From Strigamia acuminata (lineage: Eukaryota; Arthropoda; Chilopoda; Geophilomorpha; Linotaeniidae), in the NCBI GenBank assembly GCA_949358305.1, contig OX442315.1, positions 10,256,427 through 10,320,426 of the forward strand: a stretch of DNA of 64,000 bases, given 5' to 3'. The notes beneath the pieces are model-generated. The model saw only the letters and a program-made list of their open reading frames with translations, was not told the DNA's origin and searched no databases. Numbering within the stretch: position 1 is the first letter of the stretch; each line of letters begins with the position of its first letter. The position numbers and the translations under genes are program-made. Below, piece after piece: positions 10,001 through 20,400 of this stretch.

Positions 10001-11275
10001 CATGTCCATACTTCCCACTGTTCGCACCACCTTAATTAATTCCAACTCTGTCGCAGTGTCAAAGCTCAACAAAGAGCCCCCCTCCACATCCGGCACATAC
10101 ACCTCCGCAACGACGCTTCGGCCACCATATTCCAACGTCACCGATAACACCCCAAGCAACGGCAACGGAGTAGTTTGCCCATACGGCAACAAACGCGCCT
10201 GAGTAACCCTCAATTTCGGCAATGGCACAATTGAACGATACACCTCCCGATTCAACACATTTACATGCGCCCCAGAGTCCAATCCAAACACAACCTTCAT
10301 CTTACAGCGCCCCATCAGGATTTCGAACATCGGCATTTTGCGTTTTGCTTCAATCGAGCCCACTGTAATTCCAAAAATTGGATTTCCTTCGATGTCATAC
10401 AACTGTTCTCCCAGCTCAGCCTTTACAGTTCCGACCGTCTTCCGCTCGCTTCCGGCTGGCTTCGCTCGACAAAATCTGATAAAATGTCCTAACTTTCCGC
10501 AACCGTGGCATTTTACCGTCTTAGCTGGACATACCGATCCCTCACGATGCGGCCACGCACGCCCGCAGTTGAAACATAACCTCGACGGCCCCGGCGAACC
10601 TCCTTCTCTTTTAAACGGCCCCTGTACTCGATCTCCTCTCTTAGGAGTACTGTTCTTAACATAATTTACTTCTATTGGCCGCTCAAAATTCCCAATCTCT
10701 TCCATTTTCTTAGCTTGCCACTCCGAACTCTCATACCCACGCGCCGCATCCAACAAATCCTTCAACTTCCAGTCGGTAGCTCTCAGCGCTTGACGACGCA
10801 ATTTTGCCATCGACGTAGCAAAGATAATCTGCGCTTTCAATTCCTTGTCCAAATCCGTGTAATCACAGCCTACCGCCAACCCTCTTAAGCGCGCACAAAA
10901 CTGGTCGACCGATTCTCCACTCTCTTGCTTACTAGCTCGGAATGTATAGATACAGAAGTCTTCATTTTTCTGCGGCGCAAAATGAGCCGTTAAAATCTCC
11001 GACGTAGTCTTATAGTCCGTTCCCTTGATGGGCATCGCTTCATACACACCATAAACTCCTTCGCCGACATAATGCAGCAGCATCGCCATCTTACGAGCGT
11101 CCTCCGAAATCCCAGCCGCGGTCAGGAATACTTCCAACCGGTTGAGCCAACGCGTCCATCGCTGACTCTGCGTTGACAATTCTCCATGTATGTCAAACGG
11201 TAACACACCCGTAGCTTGCATCCATCCAGTCGAAACTGCCGCCATTGAGCTCGTAGCACTCGTGGGCTCCGCCAT
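7082..11275 (-). CDS. Gag-Pol polyprotein of element 0
   Basis: One frame encodes the whole retroelement polyprotein. The frame opens upstream at 11386, but the first ATG with a gag-like sequence after it is at 11275 (MAEPTSATSS), giving about 1397 residues. Order: capsid-like region; two zinc knuckles (CFNCGRAWPHREGSVC and CHGCGKLGHFIRFC, the first with an irregular spacing); protease with DSGA; reverse transcriptase with FGLNSASEIFQ and NILDDIFV; RNase H with LTVDASPVGVGA; integrase with an HHCC module (HRGHQG ... CLPC) and DDE residues (AIDFAG, SDNGPPF, NGEVERF). The RT catalytic box reads I-L-D-D where Tyr is usual in the first position. Gag and Pol are in one frame with no frameshift. 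The type fits the Mag-like side of Ty3/Gypsy (inference). Confidence 0.92.
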   Translation of the reverse strand: MAEPTSATSSMAAVSTGWMQATGVLPFDIHGELSTQSQRWTRWLNRLEVFLTAAGISEDARKMAMLLHYVGEGVYGVYEAMPIKGTDYKTTSEILTAHFAPQKNEDFCIYTFRASKQESGESVDQFCARLRGLAVGCDYTDLDKELKAQIIFATSMAKLRRQALRATDWKLKDLLDAARGYESSEWQAKKMEEIGNFERPIEVNYVKNSTPKRGDRVQGPFKREGGSPGPSRLCFNCGRAWPHREGSVCPAKTVKCHGCGKLGHFIRFCRAKPAGSERKTVGTVKAELGEQLYDIEGNPIFGITVGSIEAKRKMPMFEILMGRCKMKVVFGLDSGAHVNVLNREVYRSIVPLPKLRVTQARLLPYGQTTPLPLLGVLSVTLEYGGRSVVAEVYVPDVEGGSLLSFDTATELELIKVVRTVGSMDMKEEVLLKYPGLFQGVGKSKNHLVHLHVDESVAPVAQRYRPIPFSLRSKVERELERMVAEGIIERVTEEMGPTPWVSPIHCVRKPKDPDPEAIRICIDARELNFAIQRVRHTSPRLEDVTALAENATIFTKLDMKHGFYQFELDVASRVLTTFATHVGLFRFLRLFFGLNSASEIFQDKIRQILEGLLQMLNILDDIFVVGKGPPDHNAAVYAVLDRLLEEGLTLNAHKCEFGRSKLVFFGHVFSERGIAADPKRVEAIRAMKMPSSVSEVKSLLGMIVYCGRFIPKLADRTRSLRELTKESSGEFKWTEVHQAAWDAIMVELGDGKIMAYYSPHARLHLTVDASPVGVGAILAQEKAREEVQVIAYASRALSQVETRYSQIEREMVAVVWAVEFFYLYLFNNFFILFTDHQPLVSILKNRRARPSIRLERLCVRVQQYRFEVRHTRGSTNPSDYMSRHPLPMTSEMGVAMLEIIEEHVNFVVRTRIPASMTVEEVLRETDLDEVLKKVRVALRSVGEKARICWDDEQLRPYAAMKDELSVSELGMVLRSDRIVIPETLRARVVELAHRGHQGVVKTKSLLRQKVWFPGIDRQVEARVERCLPCQAAVPRMRRDPLVMTKLPVGPWQQLAIDFAGPFPDGTVLCVLIDEFSRFPFVEAVSSTSATVVCALLERRFLEQGLPNLLKSDNGPPFTSREFAEFLADFGVRHHRVTPLWPEANGEVERFMRTLNKTVRAAKVEGKQWKRELAEFLLNYRATPHSTTGRPPADLLLGRTVRTRLPTFCRDAEDLQLREKDLMEKAKMKAYADRHRNAKPHDFKIGDRVLVKQVKVNKFSTPFDPRPLIVSDVVGTQVTAMRGQQVLVRNASCFKRIWNDEKQERCVLGDGARREEECAGDVSWEDDTEIRQGVVPPEQMEGPDDLVQQEGAAVNEAVDENRPDEIVPDEIVPEEGPRRSERIKNRPVWQKDYDMNFML

Positions 11276-11380
11276 CTTGGCTCCACTCAAAAAAACAAAC
11301 GACAAAGTATTTAAAATGTTCACAAACCGTCCCAAAACGTCCACAAACCGTCCCAAAATGTTCACAAACACACTAATAGT

Positions 11381-11399
11381 CCACAATTCCTCGTCGCCA
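11381..11399 (-). promoter_or_regulatory. primer-binding site of element 0
   Basis: TGGCGACGAGGAATTGTGG on the minus strand, two bases inside the 5' LTR. It starts with the TGG expected of a tRNA 3' CCA complement. The tRNA was not identified. Confidence 0.7.
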
Positions 11400-11401
11400 A
11401 A

Positions 11402-11574
11402 TGTAATGTCGTTATGTCCATTAAATAATACACAGCTTTAGCAGTAACGACGATGCATCTTTATTACTCATCAACTCTAGAGAAAGTGACCTTGCGGTCA
11501 CGTGTTACAAGCTTATATAAACTTGCCGACCATGATCGCCCCCTGGTGATCATGCTCGACATCACAACACCACA
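11402..11574 (-). repeat. 5' LTR of element 0
   Basis: 173 bp, TG...CA, matches 6838-7010 base for base as far as I can read. Confidence 0.92.
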
Positions 11575-11960
11575 GATTTATTATGCTTTATACATAAATA
11601 TGCAGGAGGTATATCGTACTTAACAAAATAAAATGAAGATACATCTATTGTATAATCTTATATTGCTCTTGACCAAATTAAGGTATTTGTGAAAGTGGTT
11701 TTATAATGAACTACATCATAAACAGAAAACTCTTATACAAGAACTCAGTTTTACATACATCTGTCTTATAATAGTCTAGTCTACTTTATTCGGAGGCCAC
11801 GATTGTTCTAGAGCAAAAGGCAAGTAAAAAGAGCACACACAAGTGAATTAAATATAAAAATTAATACTCTTATTAAGGTGTCTTAGACAAAGTTGAAATG
11901 GTAAACTGAAAATCGCTAAACGTTTGATTGATCTTTGTATTTTTAAATTTTAAATCAGCT
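11575..11960. other. spacer between element 0 and the 3' end of pseudogene I
   Basis: AT-rich, no gene seen. Bases 11575-11883 continue the segment that is duplicated at 63129-63435. Confidence 0.6.
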
Positions 11961-12780
11961 TTATTTTTTGAAACATTTGTTGAGATAAGCGGAAATTTTG
12001 GATATTTGATTCATAAGCGAGAAAAATGATAATCCCAGAAAGAATCCGAGGATAGATCCGACATCGCAGACAAGGTTTTCAAATGGTAGAACCAGTTCCT
12101 CTTTGAATACTTCTCGGAAATTACTTTCCAATTCATAGCGTGTAAGTAGAAGAGATTGATTAATGGATGTTTGGAAAGTTTGATCATATTCCACGTGAGG
12201 AATGTAGAAGGTGTGTTGACAAGGAGGATGACACCCACATTTGGTTTTCAAAAGATCCTTCAAGTAAGACTTGATAACTCGTTTAGCCGAGGTGGAATTG
12301 GTGCAAGAAGGCAATGACGAGTTGTTGATGAATGGTAAACTGACGGAGGTAAACAAAATGAAAACCAACTAAAAATAGAATTTTATTTCTTTAGACCTGC
12401 ATGAAATGTTTTGTCTGTTTTCAAATAGGCAGTCGTTTTCGCATTTTCTAAATTCTTTCTTGTCTACACAAGGTTTTGTTGGTGTTTTCAACCGAGAAAA
12501 CTGGCAATTACATTTAATGTTTGTTTTTTTAATTATAAAGTGAGACTTACAGATTTTCTTGTGAAAAAGACGTGCATCCATGAATTATGTGGATGAATCA
12601 TGTAAGTAGTAAAATCCATTCGATTTTCAGCTGCCATCAAGAAAATCTAAAATTGAAATTTCAAAAACAATTTTGCTTAGGGGCCGTGCAATACCTAACT
12701 CCGGCCCTGATTACTTACTTTAGAGAATGAATTGCAACCTCTATATGGAATATATTGCACGATGCAAACATATCCGGTTG
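11961..12780 (-). pseudogene. DEG/ENaC pseudogene I, 3' half (exons 8-11, second channel domain)
   Basis: Exons 12780-12719, 12646-12551, 12500-12397 and 12339-11961 have exactly the lengths (62, 96, 104, 379) and phases of exons 8-11 of gene C. They read open through the second ectodomain (CGCHPPC, Cys-rich region) and TM2 (VCDVGSILGFFLGLSFF) to a stop at 11961. This half looks intact. It is called a pseudogene because the 5' half (25730-27834) is broken and element 1 (12.9 kb) sits in intron 7, four bases upstream of the exon 8 acceptor. A truncated or alternatively started transcript cannot be excluded. Confidence 0.8.
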
Positions 12781-12784
12781 CTAC

Positions 12785-12788
12785 ATTG
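12785..12788. repeat. target-site duplication of element 1, left (ATTG)
   Basis: ATTG directly before the TGTCGCG start of the LTR; the same ATTG follows the element at 25657-25660. Gene C has a single ATTG at the matching spot (49486-49489). Confidence 0.9.
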
Positions 12789-13608
12789 TGTCGCGTCCTA
12801 CTTGGTATAGGTTTAAATAGCGCTAACGTGTAATACTTTACCTGTGATCAATTATGTAAATACCCAAATGAATACCAAATGTATGTAAATAAACAGGTAA
12901 TTTATTCACCAGGCTTTATGCCTTTAAAATACACTCAGTAATAATTCTAGAGTCGACGTGGTCAGCGTCGAACAAAGGATTTCTCAAGATGGCGTCGTCG
13001 ATTCCGCGTGGTCGGCGGAACAAAGGCGGCGTCTCGAGTTGTCGTTAATTCGTCACGGATTCGTCTTCACGGACGCGGTGGAATGCTCTTTCGAGTCTTC
13101 TATCCGTGCCTGTTGTCTAGGGTTTGTTTAGCGTCGCAGAGGCCTCGTCTAGGAACTTTGGGGTTCCCTACAAAGCACTCGGACACTTACTTCGGCGAAT
13201 AATCGTCTGGGCGATTATTCTGGGTGATTTCACAAGGGCTATTCTCGTGCTTTCGCAGGAATAGCTCGCAAGTGACTTCGTGAGAGTTACAGTTTGCACT
13301 TTACTCAGCGATCCTCGATCAATCCTAACTTGTAGTTGAAGTTGGCCTGACGGTGAGGTAGTTGCTGTGTTCTTGGTGTCGTTTGTGTAAGTTCTGACTT
13401 TAGGCGGGAAACACAGCCTTTTATGCAGTGGGGTGAAGGGCCGGCGATCAACCAATGGGGGCTGACCATCAGCCGCTTCCTCCCCCTCGGGGCACACACC
13501 TGCCATGGGGAGGTGGAGCCAACTCGGGGGGGAACGACTCTTCAATCACAGTGACTCAGAGGACAAGCATCCGCCCTGGGGGGACACTTATCCAACTGGG
13601 TCACCACA
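12789..13608 (-). repeat. 3' LTR of element 1
   Basis: 820 bp, TGTCGCG...TCACCACA on the plus strand. On the minus strand a GCATAAAAGG box (13427-13418) is a likely TATA element. A CAAGATGGCGTC motif (YY1-like) is at 12985-12996. The 125-codon frame at 13168-13545 overlaps the promoter and is not taken as a gene. Confidence 0.93.
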
Positions 13609-13652
13609 CGTCCCTCCTCCAGCTTCGATCTCGGATCGGAGCGATCTCATTT

Positions 13653-16600
13653 TTATCGCTCTCCTCTGCGAAGAGCCGGCAGCACTCCTCTGCATGGGCG
13701 GAGGATCACTGGTGGCACTGCCGGGGGCGGCGGTGGTAAATCCGGGGGCAGAGAGGTTGTCAGATCCGCAGGATTCTGTCGCTCGTTGATGAAGTACTGC
13801 GGGTGACCGCCGACCGGCTCGCCAATCAGTCCCGTACGTTCGTGGATCCAAATCCGGGTGGATGCCGGGAATCGGTCGGGAACGAGCCGGATCCTTCGCG
13901 ACTCGGTGCTCGATCCGGGTTTCCGGTGGGCTCGCAAGATTCGGCGATGGAAGACGGCGTCCATGGTAGATCGGGCCTCTCTGTTCAGCCATTTGAGGAC
14001 CGACTCGCCGTGATCATCGGAGTCAATGATGCGTTGTCGCGTGAACTCCGACATCTGAAGGAAGGGGTATTCCACTCCCAGCCTCAAATAAAGCTGCGCT
14101 GCTGGGGGCGGCGGAGGCGATGGAGGAAGTGGAATCTCCATTGGACTCTCCAACGGTGGCGTAGCCGGCTCTGTTGTAAGAGCGGCCAGCTCTGCCGCTG
14201 GTGGCGAAGGAGAGGGCAGCGGAGGAGTTCGCGGTCCTCGGTTGGAGCGCTTCGGAATCAATTTGGGTCGATTCGCATACCGCTTCTCCTTTGGGAATAC
14301 CGGCTTTGGGGTCGGTATGTATGGTTGGACCGCCGCCTCTGGGGGGGCGGTCTCGATGGCCTGTGGGAGGCTCGCTGTCGTTCCCGGTATCTCCGGAGCC
14401 TCCCGAATTGTTCGCAACAAGGAAGGGTGGACTCCGGGGTTCCGGTAGCGGAATGCCAACGAACGCATCTTCGAAAACTGCAGGCCTGGGTTCTCCGTAT
14501 TCCTGGCCAGGTCGAAGCGCAGCGAGGCGGGCTCAGGAGTCCATCCGGCCCATACCTGGTACAACGCCCGAGGAAGGTGAACTCCCTCACGGTCGACGAT
14601 TGTCCAGGCCGCCATAGCCTGCCGACTGTCCAAGAAGACGCCCAGGGACAGCAGCTGGGCCATGACGTTCGTCACTGCCAAATTCAAACCGCTCCGATGG
14701 CAGGGGTGAGCGCGGTCCGGATTGCCACTGAATTGTTGTGACAGCGTCCGCATCTGTTCGATCGCCCAATTGATGTGGTGGGTTTGGGCGGCGTCGGCCT
14801 GTCGTATGGCCAACTCGGCAATCGCGGGGTTCTCGTATTCGGCCAGATATTCTTGTAGCTCGCTGAGTGGGGGATAGGCCGCTTCACGCCGGCATCGAGC
14901 GTCCATCTCTCGCTGGGCGTACCATTCGGCGTTGCGATAAGGTCGACACACTCGTGGCGTTGGGGGTGACGGTGGACGGCCCAGCCCGGGTAGATTATCG
15001 TATCTGACCCGCTTCGGAGCTGGATCCCCCACCGGAATCATCCGGGGAGGGGTCCAAGCGGTCACGGCTGGGTTTGTACCCTCGAGGAGTGGCGGCCATC
15101 GCGATTGCACTTGTGGGGGCACAAGCGCGGTGGGCACAGCCGGTGTTGAGCCCGACGGCCGGTTGGCCGCGTATCCTCGGAAGGCGATCTTCAATGCTAC
15201 GGCCAGATCCTGTTTTGTAACCGGCCCATCTTTGTCCGACTCATCTGGGGACATTTGCTCTTCCGTCAACTCTCCCAAATCAATCTCTGCTTGGCGCCTG
15301 GACGGTCCAGCCGTGGGTCCGAGACTCTGGGGTTCGGACCGTTTCGCGGCGGCCATCTCTCGCTCCTTCTCTAATCCCTTAGCTATCAGGGATTGTGCTC
15401 GCAACTTCTGACGTACTTTGCGCTTTCGATTCCTCCGGGTGCTGGCTGCGACGGATCTTCGTTGGGCCGTCCTCTGGGGGACGTCCGTCGGAGAATTCGG
15501 TCTCTGGTGTGATGAGACGGTTCGTCGCGACGAGGATTGATCTGACGACTGTGTGGTAATCGCCATGAACAACGAGGATCTTTTCTTTCCTCGATCTTGG
15601 TGTGTCTCGGTCCTCGCAGCCCAGTGGGCGGAAGATTCGACTGTTCGCTCAGCCCGCGCGTCGTCTGGCGAGGCAGGCTCGAGCGTTACTACTCGGCGAC
15701 ACTCCGAGCGCACGACAACTCGAGTTCGGGAACTGGAGCTGCTCGAGCGGCTGCGGTAGTCGCGGCTCGTTGACGGGCCGGCCTCTATTGGGGAGACGGC
15801 CTGTCTTCTTCGTGCGGGTCCGCGTGGGGCGGACTCCGCCGGACGCTTCGATCTTCTGTGATGGCGGCGACTTCCCAGGATACCAGCGTGGTATAACTGC
15901 CACATCTCAGACTGCGTGGCCGTAAAATTCGCCGGCGGTATCCATCTGGGTGTCAGATGATCTTCTTCGATGTCGCGAAGCCATCTACGGATTTCTTCGG
16001 GGGAGAAACCGTTTCTCTCGAGAACTCGGGTTACTCCGTGAGTCTCGGTGCGCTTTAAGCGTTTGATCTCGTCGTCCACTATTCTCTGGCGGGCTGCCAA
16101 GGTCGGGGCCTCGCTCCACCTATGGGAGGTGTGCAGCTCGGCCACCGTGCCTGGGTAAGCCTCTTCCAGGTACCCGGAGTAAACGGGGCTCGGCGGATCC
16201 GCATCGGGTGGGATCCGCGGCCCCACTCGCTCCCTCATCTCCTTCGTCATGCACTTGACCAGCGTTTTTGATCGCTCGAATTTTTCCTCGAGGGTCCTGG
16301 AATACATCAATCGGATTTTCCAGGCGCTGGTCTCTGCAGGATAGGCCTGCCGCAGGTAAATCGGCAGGGCTCCGCGAAAGATGTTGTTGGCGGTTGACGC
16401 CGTCGGAGGCAGGGCGTCCCACGATTCTAGCGGGTCGACCTGAATAATTTTAGATCACAAGATTAATATAATAAATCCCAGTTAACGATGGGGATCAGAA
16501 ATATGCTCAAGATCGACGGTGGCAGCAACTCCTTTCTTTTGTTGCGGCCGTCGGTCTTATTTTCTTGTTTCGCAGTTCTGCGATGATCTCCGCCGTCGTA

Positions 16601-17118
16601 GCGCTGATCCAACACTACTTTTGAACTCAGGTGATCCGCTTTTTTGGAAGGGGTCGCAGGCAAAACCGATCGTTAAATTTTAATTTCTTACGTTAAACTT
16701 TTTTATTTTAACTCTAATCGTATTTTAATTTATTACGATGTTTAAATTTAAAAGAAAGAAAAACCTTTAGTTTTGGTTTTGGTTTGCCACGACGCCATTC
16801 CGCGAACACTTCCTTTGTTCTAGTTTTTTGGCGGCCTTGACTCCGAGGTGAATCTGGGTCCACTCTCGGGTTTTTAGCCAGCCTTAAATCAACAATAAAA
16901 CAGAAAGAAATATATCAGTCACAAGTCACGCTCCAATCTGGGTTGGATGCAACAGATTCAAAGAATTATGTGATTTCTCTGGGGAAATCACACTAATTTA
17001 CCTGCAACGGCGGTTGTTCGTCCCAATTCTCATCTTCTTCTGCATTTACGATTAGGCCGTCGCTCTCGTCTCTCGACGATGCGCTCGGCTCTAATCGTGG
17101 GTTGCGTCGATCGGCCAT
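13653..17118 (-). CDS. Third gene of element 1: two-exon protein of unknown function, about 967 aa
   Basis: Exon 1 is 17118-17002 (39 codons, ATG GCC GAT..., acidic and polar, ending PPLQ). The donor is CAG|GTAAATT, and an in-frame TAG follows directly, so splicing is needed. The acceptor ATTATTCAG precedes exon 2, 16439-13653, phase 0, first residue V. The protein has an N-terminal globular part with PPANFTATQSEMWQLYHAG, a long Arg/Ser-rich disordered stretch, a second globular part and a Pro-rich tail. No signal peptide or membrane helix is visible, so it does not look like an envelope. Element 2 has a related protein with a phase-0 intron at the same place. Homologous blocks are the ATQSEMWQLYHAGI/KTQTEMHQLHMAGV motif and a C-terminal YPFLQ/YPLLK block. 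Function unknown. Confidence 0.8.
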
Positions 17119-17498
17119 TTCAATTTAGGAAAATGAAGTTTTGTTTGAGAGGTCTTTGTCTTTCTCTTTGGGGGAGAAGCAAAAACACGTCTCGTCGTGT
17201 TAAAAACAGTCGGAAACTGGGCCTATCGACGCTGAGAATTGTGGGTCTCGAACGCGTCTCGTATTTTGCGAGATCCGCCGTGCTGGCAATGACGCTACGG
17301 GGTCGACCGCGTGGTTTCGTTGTCACGTGGTCGCCCGCTACGTCATAACTTCTCGTCTGTTAGTGGTGACTGCGACAATTCGTTGCGAAGTTTGGACTTA
17401 GCCAAATTTTCGCGTCTCAACATGTGCAGCAGCTCTCGTAAGTAAATCTTTTTATTTTACAAGGCCTCCGCTCCATGTTATCACATTTTCTTTTATTT
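17119..17498 (-). promoter_or_regulatory. possible internal promoter/leader of the third gene of element 1
   Basis: 380 bases between the pol stop and the third-gene ATG. The minus strand has an A/T-rich TAAAATAAAAAG about 340 bases before the ATG and a CACGTG box. It is analogous in position to the clear TATA box of element 2, but weaker. Confidence 0.35.
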
Positions 17499-20400
17499 TT
17501 AGTTCTTCCCCACGACTTTGCCGTCCCGAATGAACGGATTATTGCTTCGTCGTGGTCGAAGGTTGATTTTCGACGTGCTCGTAGATCGTGACTCTACTTG
17601 CTCGTTCATCTCCGATGTGTTGGCATTTTTCTCATTACTAATTTTTTTATTTTCCATTTCAGAAGTACTCTCTTCTGCTTCCTCCCTCTCCGAAATTGCT
17701 TGCTCCGGCTGTGCTGGAGCCTCGTCGGCCGGAGATTCGGCGTCGAAGAATTCATCCTCGTCCTCCGCTATATTTTCAGCTTCATTTGTTTTTTGGAACG
17801 TGTCGACCACGGTGCCCCCTTGGCCGCTGTGTGTCTGACCTTCCAGCCAGATTTCTTGGGGAAACTCTGGCAGATATGGCCTTAAATCTCGGCCATGTAT
17901 CGACTGAAAATTTTTGTTGTCCTCTAAGCGGCGTAGTTGGTATGCGTTGCCGCCGTGTTCGGCCACAATTACATAGGGACCGTCCCTCTTGTCGGCTAAA
18001 CCTGCGGCGATGCCCCTCGCTGCATTGGACAACGTGTGTGCCTCCTTCCACACTAGATCATTCACTTTAAAGTTCGCGAAAGCGAGATCGCCTTCTTTAT
18101 CTGCGATTCTTTCTCTCATGTTGAAAATATGCGCCATCATATGCTGGTATGTGTCGGATATAGTCTGTTCCAACCGGCACACGTACTCGTGTGGGCTCGA
18201 TGGGTCTAATACGTTAACAGCTTCGGCAACGCGTGGGTCCCATGGCATCCTTAATTCGCGGGCGAAGTTGAGGTACGCCGGTGAGAATTCGCGTGTTCTT
18301 GACACGGTTGAGCGAATGCTGAAAGCGATTTCTCGCAGGTATTCGTCCCATCGATTGTGAATATCGGTGAATACTGTCAGCGCATATTTTATGTCTTTAT
18401 TTAATCTCTCGACTGGGTTTGTCTGAGGATTATACGTGGAGGTGTTTGATGCATCCATTTTAAATTTTCTACAGAAGTCCTTATATATTCTCGATCGGAA
18501 TTGGGGGCCGTTATCCGAAATGAGTTTTCTGGGAAACCCAAATCGCATTGCCACGTCGTAAAGGCACTCGACTATGTTTTCAGCCGAGGGCTTCGCGAGG
18601 GCGTACAGCTCCGGCCATCGGGTGGCCACGTCCATAATTACGAGAATATACATGTTCTTGTTTCCCGTTGTGGGCTTGGGGCCCATCAAGTCTATGCTTA
18701 AGCAGTCAAACGGTGCGTAGGGTCCGAGAGACATGGCGTTTCTGGCCACTTTATCTCGCGGTCTGCACGCTTGGCACCGGGGGCAGTGTCGGATAAATTT
18801 CGTTATCTTTTGCCGCGCGCCCGGCCAGAAGAAAAGTTGTTTTACTCGATAAAGGGTCCTCGCCACGCCAGAATGGCTGGCGAGCGGGTGTCCGTGCATC
18901 AGCCACAACAGTCGGGTGTGCAGCGATGCCGGCACGACCACTTTAACCGAGTTTCCCGCTCCGCTGAGGTCATCTTGAAACGTCGGGTGGTATTTTACCA
19001 GGAGTTCATCATCTATGAGGTAGCTTGTTGCTTCTTTGACGAACTGTTTCCGGCGGTGTGGGTTTGTCATCCCTTCCGGAAATTCGCCGTTCAGCAAATA
19101 TTGCGTTATAATTTGACATTTTGTGTCTGCTGCCTGGTGTTCGACGAATTCACGTCTCGTGGGTGGAGCGTATTGTGTTTTTTCTTCAATTTTTGCTGTG
19201 AAGGCGCGTAGTAGTGTTTTGTGGGTTTCTCCGGGGGGCGGAGATTGAATTTCGGATGTTGAATCGTTCGTCCCAGCTGGCTGGTATGTTCGAGTCCAAA
19301 AACCACAAAACGTTCTATCTTCAGGCTCCATCACTGGTAGCTCGTTCGCCTTTCGCAAACGCCATATTCTCCGTGGAGTCGGGCAGTACAAGAGGTGGGT
19401 GTCGTCCTCGCCGTCGTCGTCTGGTCCCTGGGGGTCAGAGGCTGGGGCTCTCGAGAGGGCGTCGGCCACATGATTGTACTTCCCGGGGCGGTACGTAATT
19501 GTTATATCGCACGCCATTAACTCCAGTTGCCATCGTGCGAGTCGGCCGGAGGGTTCCTTGAGCTTCATCAACCAGCTTAGTGCCTGGTGATCTGTCTGAA
19601 CCTCGAAGTTCGTGTACTCCAGATAGTCGCGAAATTTCCGAACTGCCCAAATTACGGCTAGGCATTCTAGTTCCGTTGCCGTATAATTTTTCTCCGCGCC
19701 CTGTATTTTTCTGCTTATAAACATACAGGGTACTTCTTGCGAGATTCCGTTGTACACGTGGGTCTGCAGAAGGGCTGCACCCAGTCCGATTTTACTCGCG
19801 TCGGTGTGCAACACGAACGGTCGGTTTAGGTCCGGCAATGGCATCTTTTCGACGTCAGCCAGCATTTGCTTGATAGTGCTAAATGCGGCCTCGCACTGGA
19901 CCGTCCACTCAAACTCTTTATCCGTTCGTAAGAGATCCGTTATAGGCGCGGCCACTTCAGCCAGACCAGAGAGTAGTCGGCCGAAGAAATTGACCATGCC
20001 CATGAATCTCTGGACACCTTTTATATCTTCGGGGGCGGGGAATCCGTTTATTGCTTTGACTTTTTCGGGGTCAATCGCGATTCCCTCGACTCCTATTCGA
20101 TATCCTAGGAAGGCAAGCTCTTTCCTGCAAAACTTGCTCTTCCCTGGATGGATGTGGAGTCCTGCCTTGGCTAGGCGAGAGACCACTCTATCGATGTGGT
20201 CTATATGTTCTTCGAATGTGTCCGACGTTATTATGATGTCGTCGAGATACGCCCACACGAAGTCGTGCAGCATATCTCCCAACACGCTTTCGATCAGTTT
20301 CTGGAACGTGCTCGGGGCGTTTACAAGCCCGAACGGCATCACGTTGAACATTAGTCTTCCTATCGGGGAGTAGAAAGCCGTTTTCAGTTTGTCTTCGGGT

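Larger units (their letters stand above)
6838..11574 (-). mobile_element. Element 0: full-length Ty3/Gypsy-type LTR retrotransposon (4.7 kb)
   Basis: Two 173-bp LTRs (6838-7010 and 11402-11574) look identical and have TG...CA ends. They enclose one gag-pol ORF on the minus strand. A primer-binding site follows the 5' LTR after two bases (11399-11381, TGGCGACGAGGAATTGTGG). A polypurine tract GAAGGGGAGGGA (7022-7011) abuts the 3' LTR. Identical LTRs and an open ORF indicate a recent insertion. The duplicate locus at 63128 is the empty site. No target duplication is visible (flanks CAAAA and GATTT), which is unusual for this superfamily. Confidence 0.92.

Noticed and set aside
13168-13545. 125-codon minus-strand frame in both LTRs of element 1
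   Set aside because: It runs across the TATA-like box and presumed start region, begins upstream of likely transcripts and has no protein-like features; identical in both LTRs simply because the LTRs are identical.
13803-14741. 312-codon plus-strand frame inside element 1
   Set aside because: Antisense to the third gene, with Arg/Trp-rich composition typical of a GC-rich shadow frame.
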